64,000 nucleotides of DNA from Cytospora piceicola (taxonomy: Eukaryota; Ascomycota; Sordariomycetes; Diaporthales; Cytosporaceae), in assembly GCA_023375675.1 (NCBI GenBank), contig JALQBC010000041.1, positions 124,001 to 188,000 of the forward strand, read 5' to 3'. Positions within the stretch are counted from its first letter, which is position 1. The number at the start of each line of letters is the position of its first letter. Made by a program: the position numbers and the translations under genes. The notes beneath the pieces were generated by a model that saw nothing but the letters and a program-made list of their open reading frames with translations, had not been told where the DNA came from and did not search any database. This document shows, piece after piece, positions 58,767 to 64,000 of this stretch.

Positions 58767-59159
58767 GTCGGGGGCACTGGACACTGGTTCTAGTAATTAC
58801 GTCTTCAATCTTGGGTCGATTAAATTCCCTTTGCCTTTCCAAGGTTTGTGGAGTCAGGACTTTGGAGTTGTACAGAATAGATTCTCTGCGAACAGGCCGA
58901 AGGTATACAAGACACTCACCTCGCTACAGCCTCCCACAATCTCACGAAAAGTGACAACTCGGGGTCATCGCTGTGTGGAAGCTAGTATGGAACCAGACAC
59001 ATAAGGAGACGCATGGTCGACCAAGGCTCTAGCTCCCCATCCAGAGCTGAACAGGAAGGCTAAAAAGAATTTCCCCTGACGCAGTCTGAAGTCGCATATT
59101 GAGTACTTAGACCAACAAAAAGACATCGCCAGGCCAACAGCCCTCACGATCAAAAGCAA
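58767..59159. other. Intergenic, no gene seen
   Basis: This is the 3' flank of the ceramidase gene up to the tRNA gene. A minus-strand frame (58965-59399) overlaps the tRNA gene and is rejected. Confidence 0.6.
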
Positions 59160-59247
59160 TGACTTTGGCAGGGGTCGAACCTGCAACCTCCTGATAACTG
59201 AGATGTTATGATCGTAGTCAGACGCTCTGCCATTGAGCCACAAAGCC
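59160..59247 (-). tRNA. tRNA-Arg(ACG) with an anticodon-loop intron
   Basis: The minus strand folds as a cloverleaf. The acceptor stem is GGCTTTG/CAAAGTC with discriminator A. The D arm is GCTC/GAGC, and the anticodon stem is TCTGA/TCAGG. The T arm is GCAGG-TTCGACC-CCTGC. The anticodon loop starts CTACG, giving anticodon ACG (read as ICG) for arginine. About 16 nt between position 37 and the loop's last base (beginning TCATAACATC) form the intron at the canonical place. The mature length would be about 72 nt plus CCA, which is not encoded. GTCTGACTACG with GATTGCAGG-like T-arm spacing is typical of eukaryotic tRNA-Arg(ACG). Confidence 0.92.
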
Positions 59248-60023
59248 GTTGTGCTGTTGTTTTGATGAAATTTGGTCCAGATCGTGGGCCTCAAGTTTGT
59301 GGTAAAGGCTCGGGTGGGGACCGAGATGTTGAGTGGAGACCGCCCATGAAAAATTTCCACGACATAGCTGCGATTGTTGTCGTATCTGAAAATCTGCAAA
59401 ACTGTTATGAGAAACTCGCGTTTAGCTCTGTTTCGCGTCTGATTGTTGGTGGAAACCAGGTCATGAGGAAGAGTGAATTATACAGACTCATCAATGATGT
59501 ACATGTAGCCGGTCTCAAGACCATCAGGATTTGAGTGTTAACTTGATCCGCGCAGTAACGCTAACTTCCCTTCATTCTCAGAAAAATATCCAAGTAACAA
59601 TACCTCCATAAGACCAACCCGTTTTCTTGATTATGGATTACCAATAGGGTTTTCTGGCACCTGAGGTTGATTTGTCCAGGGCGCTTTCGATGTTATAATG
59701 GACAAAGGATTGGTGAGTTCCAAGGTTTGTGGGTACTTAGGTAGGCGAGACGGTGCCAATACGTATATTTCTCATGCTGGAAACAGTAGAAGTAGGTGAC
59801 ATGTACACACAAAATCAGAATGAAGTGAAGTTATACTAAATAGAAGTGCTGATCATCTCCTACACAACCACTATCCCTGAGTACATACGCATCAACACGT
59901 ACAAGTACGATGTTATCAGCCAACCATGGAACCAATCGCAAGTAACCGAACGGGCAGTGTCTTTTTTCCATGCGATAGCACAATCAATCCAACAGCTCGC
60001 GCAAATATTTCCATACCCGTCGC
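59248..60023. other. Intergenic, no gene seen
   Basis: This is the 5' flank of the tRNA gene and the 3' flank of the secreted protein gene. Nothing else is supported. Confidence 0.55.
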
Positions 60024-60639
60024 TCATAACCATACGGCCCAAAACGGCCGCATCCTCCTGGCAGCCGCTATACTTGGAGATGCAGACACAAATGAAGTCG
60101 ACATTCCCGTGACTGTTGTTCGTGAGGTAGTTGTATTCGTGCCATTGAGTCCCATTCCCGTCCACCAGGCGGTTGAGTTAGCAAACATAGTGGGTGACAG
60201 TTCCGAGGATGGTAGGCTTGATGCCGACGATTCAGTGCAGTTTTCGGCGAAGAAGACGTAGTTGGACGCACACCCTATTCCTCCGCACCCCGAGTCGCAA
60301 GGATAATCGACGAAGATCGTGGGGACGGCACTGGGACAGCCGCAGGGCCGTGTTACTGGCTTGATCTGGACGCAATCAGGGGTGGCACAGGTCTTGCAGA
60401 CGTTGCTGGTTAGCGTCACCGTCGGGCAGTCGCCCTGTGCGCTGGAAACGAAGGCGGTGGTTTCTGTGCCAATATCTGAGGTCACAGACTCGGCCAAAGA
60501 CGTAGAAACAGGCGTGGTTTGGCCGTTCACGGTCCCCCTGATTTCGTGGTCAGTAACATGCAGTAGCATGGCTGCTTCATGATGTCCTGTAAACTTACAC
60601 GGCAAAGGCTGCTACTAGGAGGCGGAAGATCAAATCCAT
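60024..60639 (-). CDS. Secreted cysteine-rich protein, possibly GPI-anchored
   Basis: Exons are 60639-60599 and 60537-60024, giving 184 aa. The intron has a GTAAGT donor, a TACTGAC branch and an ATCAG acceptor, and it splits the signal peptide region (DLIFRLLVAAFAVGTVNG). The mature part has about a dozen cysteines in CxxC-rich spacing (VCKTCATPDCVQIKPV, CGCPSAVPTIFVDYPCDSGC, GGIGCASNYVFFAENC). A Ser/Thr/Asn-rich region with N-glycosylation sequons follows. The C-terminus (SPSIAAARRMRPFWAVWL) is a short basic-then-hydrophobic end that may be a weak GPI signal. The compact CPTVTLTSNVC motif recalls small fungal cell-wall cysteine-rich proteins. The function is unknown; the Cys spacing differs from that of the 23-kb secreted protein. 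Confidence 0.8.
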
Positions 60640-63322
60640 GGTGTGAGTTGGTGTTGAAAGTCGGGAAATGAATATTACTTGGATTAAAGAGGGCCTTATT
60701 CAGGATCTGGCTGCATGTCAAGACGGGATTTTATGAAATATGGCGAGAGGGTTTGGCGAGAAATATATTGAGACAGATACCCCGTCCTAGCCGAATGTTA
60801 AAAGCGATCTCACAGCCTCTGCAAAGGGATGTGGCCCATGGACGTTAGAACGTGGCGTGGAGGGCGCACGGTATAGACCAGTAAGAAGCGCCGTCGCGTT
60901 GCAACGGCATGAAGATTTGTGAAAGGGGCATCCCGACGCGTTTGCGCGCCTTCATTGTCTGAGCCTCCCTGAACCTCGGGCCACTTTAATTATCTACTCG
61001 GCAGTTCGGGGACAGAAAAGACATTTGTACTTTAACAAACTTGACCACAGTCATGCCAAGGTGTCTTGGCAACGAGATGTCCTCACCCCCTAGGCTCCGG
61101 TGGTCACGGGAGGAGTTCTTCGACTTCGTCGTCCTTCAGGCGACACTTAAATTGCGTGTAAAAGTATTACATGTTTAGCCGGTGGTTATAAATGGATGTT
61201 GAGTCTCTAGCAAAAGTATTCAGATGATATCATATTCCAAATTTTCGAGACTCGAGCATGTGGTACTGCAAACCTCAAGTTCTTCCCACCGTCTTCAAGC
61301 GATTGATTACGCGAAGAAAGTCGAAGGGATGATCGTCTTACTTAGCATAGCAACCGGATCGGATCTTGTCAGTGGTCCACGACCGATACCGTCGTTACTT
61401 ACACACATGCAGTACCACTGATATATGTACCTACATCTAAGTACTAAATAATCCGGCTTATGAAAGGCACTACAAGAATTTGTGTTATTATCATTCATCA
61501 ATCGTCCAGGCCTCCAGAACGACCGGCACCATCTCCCCTCCCATTGGAAGGATAAACACCCGCTGTTGACTCATATATCCACGGACGCGGTTACTGCCAA
61601 CTTACTGGTGTCTTTAGACACTGGCTTAGAAACCCTCGAGACAGTCGAGGGAACAAAGCCTTATAGCCTTCACTGCTTGTCCTTGGTCTCTTTCTACTTA
61701 CCGGCTTCTGATGTGTCGCGAGCCAAACGTTTCATGATATGGCATTTGCTTCGTCGTGGAAACCGGTTGGGAACTCTGTAGTACTGTACTCGTAGACGGC
61801 GCCTACAAGAATCTGATGTTTCTGCCAGCAGTAACATCATTCACGTATAGGGCCCTTAGTAATAATCTTGCGCCCAGTGTTCCTCTGCCATATTGCGGCA
61901 ACAACACCAAATGTGCGTAGCTGGGCTGGAATCTCATAAATAACGACATGCCCGATCCAGAACTTCGGAGAAGGTAGTCCGTGATGAGTTTGCAATGAGT
62001 CTGAAAGGTGTTCCAGAATATGTCGGTCATTTGATACTGCGATTCTGATATTCATGGTTACAATAGACAGACTTAAGCATACAGTACTTACCCCCAGATT
62101 ACGAATCTTGATCTTCTCAGCGTGGCTTCACGATATCTATCTCTAGGGCTTCGCGCTCAACTTTGTGCTACCGCGACTGATCCTCTGTTGGATAGATCTT
62201 CGCTCGGTGTAATGAATATAGACACGGCCACATAGTCACCAACAGATTAATGGTCTTTAACATGACTGGGTCACACCTATCTGCCTACTATCTCCTTTTT
62301 CCCCTTTTACGTCTCGCACCATTTTGGCTAATTATTGTAACCTTGGGACATCCTCGACGGGCGCAAAACAGCAACCGGTCAAAGAAGCTGATATATCATC
62401 ACGTACTACCGACATGGGCTAACTAGGTAGCTCGATGTTTCTGCATATGTATGAATGTATCTGTCGTGCTGTTGCCTACCTAAAGTATGGAGGTAATTGC
62501 ACATCCCCTGATCTGTTGAAGTCAGCTTTACACGTCCTGTCGTAATCGCTATTTGAGTCACATACATATGGATCTTCATATATATACAGTAACCAGCCAG
62601 ATTTTAGCACATGCGACCATACCCAGTGGAAAATTCGGGATCCCGTCCGCTCTCCCATAGACAAGCCGCTGAGGGCTGGATTAGTAGTTGGGTCGGTGAC
62701 GACCAGCGAATACCCGGTGTTGCATGTTTTCTTTTGTTATTTCCTTTTTGCTCCTTCCCTTTTTGCAGGTTGCTGGAATAATAACGTGATGTCACTCTGG
62801 ACGACATAAATGAAGTCGTTATCGCTCCTACTTAGTCTACATCGTAGAAGTGGATAGGTACCTATATTCCAGGTTCCAGGGTTGGTACGAAGGAAAGCTA
62901 TTTAAACATGGTGCTGCACGGTGGTTCGAAATAAGGCCTTAACAGATAGGCCGCAGGAGTCTGGTGTGCATGTGATAATAGACAAATATTGAAGTACAGA
63001 TAGACATGTACAGATTGCTTCAGTTGATAACGATCAAACGTGAAGATTCTATCTCCATCTCTATCTATAAATATCTAATCGAATTAACAGCACTGGCGTT
63101 GTTATCCACCACTACTATGTACCTAAGCACTGATTCTACCGGTGCCATCGGTTGCTGGCTGGCTGGGAGGATCCCTGAAGCTTCGGCCCCGTGCACGAGC
63201 TTCCCTGCCGGATCCACCCGCACGTCACTCCAGATGTCGCCTTATCAATCAGTCATCCTCATCAGTCAACAGTCAACAACAACACCTCACCTAACCTCCG
63301 TTCTCATCTACCGAACATCACG
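60640..63322. other. Gene-free stretch
   Basis: Short frames at 61224-62807 show no features. The last 120 bp before 63323 are C/A-rich leader for the aminopeptidase gene. I see no RNA gene or repeat. Confidence 0.5.
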
Positions 63323-64000
63323 ATGGAGGCATTCAAAAGTCTCGGTCTGGCTATCCTCGCAACTGGCTTCATCCAGGGCGCTACAGCGACTCCAGGGCAA
63401 CAGCCTCTGTTCAACGATGTAGCTAAAGCTCCCCAGCCACCGGCAGCCAAGCTGCCCCTTGTCGACAGCCAGGCGCTTCAAGATGCCATCTCCATCGACA
63501 GGCTCCTTGACAGGGCCCAGGATCTGTACAAGATTGCGAACCTGAGCTGGCCTGAATACAACCATCCCACACGCGTGATCGGGAGTGAAGGTAATAGCCG
63601 TCCCTTGGACCCTTCTCCCGGGATTCATCTTCATCCCCGTGTCGCACACAGCATGCGCTAACAGATGGAAAGGCCACCGCGGAACGCTGGACTACATCCG
63701 CAGTGCCATCTCCGACTTCGACGACTACTACAAGGGGGCAACTCAGGCTTTCCCTGCGTACTCTGGTAGCGTCTTCGAGTACCGCCTGGTCCTCGGTGAT
63801 GATGTCGCCCATACCGCGTCGCCCATGAGCCTGACTCCTCCCACCAAGAACAAGCAGCCTGTCCATGGCGACCTCGTCTTCGTCGACGATGAGGGCTGCT
63901 CATCCAAGAACTACCCGGCCAGCGTCAAGGGCAACATCGCCTTCATCCGCCGAGGATCTTGCCCCTTCGGCGAGAAGTCCGCCCTGGCTGGACGCGCCGG
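63323..64000 (+). CDS. M28-family aminopeptidase, 5' part (cut by window end)
   Basis: Exon 1 is 63323-63590. The intron runs from a slightly unusual GTAATA donor, past GCTAAC, to the acceptor ATGGAAAG at 63672. Exon 2 begins at 63673 and is open to the window end. The acceptor ACAG a few bases earlier is rejected because only the later one restores RVIGSEGHRGTLDYIRSAI, a conserved M28 block. Residues 1-22 are a signal peptide (FKSLGLAILATGFIQGATA), followed by a propeptide-like region. The part present runs into a protease-associated (PA) domain (GDLVFVDDEGCSSKNYPASV, GNIAFIRRGSCPFGEKSALA). The zinc-binding catalytic core lies beyond the window. It probably belongs to the Lap2/aminopeptidase Y group, secreted or vacuolar, releasing N-terminal amino acids. 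Confidence 0.9.

Noticed and set aside
58965..59399. 144-codon minus-strand frame
   Set aside because: It overlaps the tRNA-Arg gene, whose cloverleaf is clear.

Overview
The window is nuclear DNA of a filamentous ascomycete (Pezizomycotina, most likely a Sordariomycete-like plant-biomass degrader; the class is inferred, not proven). The evidence is short GT-AG introns of about 50-150 nt with CTAAC/CTGAC-type branch sites, wide gene spacing on both strands, a fungal GH5 cellulase with a CBM1 domain, a Tps2-type trehalose phosphatase, several small secreted cysteine-rich proteins, and an AT-rich block with the footprint of repeat-induced point mutation (RIP): CpA/TpG almost absent while CpG survives.

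Layout. 0.2-9 kb: a doubtful small CDS, a KH-domain protein (-), coactosin (-), a mitochondrial-type BolA protein (+) and TPS2 (-). 9-12 kb: gene-poor, with an orphan reading frame and a decayed MITE. 12-22.3 kb: a fungal amidoligase-family protein (+), a small basic nuclear protein (-), a secreted metallophosphoesterase/5'-nucleotidase (+) and a coiled-coil protein with a 111-bp internal duplication (-). 23-34 kb: three secreted proteins (cysteine-rich repeat protein, CAP/PR-1 protein, cysteine-rich S/T-tailed protein) and a six-exon beta-carbonic anhydrase, all on the minus strand. An intact MITE at 26.5 kb belongs to the same family as the decayed copy at 11.2 kb. 35.8-45.4 kb: GH5-CBM1 endoglucanase, single-pass PAN/apple-like protein, FAD-dependent oxidoreductase, UNC93-like MFS protein and a small secreted protein.

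46.5-57.6 kb is one nested insertion. A 10.6-kb RIP-destroyed Ty3/gypsy LTR retrotransposon (235-bp LTRs; reverse transcriptase and integrase recognisable on the plus strand) lies inside a pair of 36-bp inverted repeats flanked by TTA on both sides, so it appears to have landed in a short DNA transposon. An alkaline ceramidase gene starts only about 220 bp beyond its right end. The window closes with an intron-containing tRNA-Arg(ACG), one more secreted, possibly GPI-anchored protein, and the 5' part of an M28 aminopeptidase cut by the window edge.

No biosynthetic cluster or operon-like system is visible. The genes are mostly independent housekeeping, secretory and plant-wall or host-interface functions. 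The parts least explained by known biology are the amidoligase-family gene, the lineage-type secreted cysteine-rich proteins, the two-copy TA-flanked MITE family and the nested RIPed element next to the ceramidase gene. Multi-exon models were built by hand from splice signals, reading phase and family conservation; exon coordinates are given in each entry.
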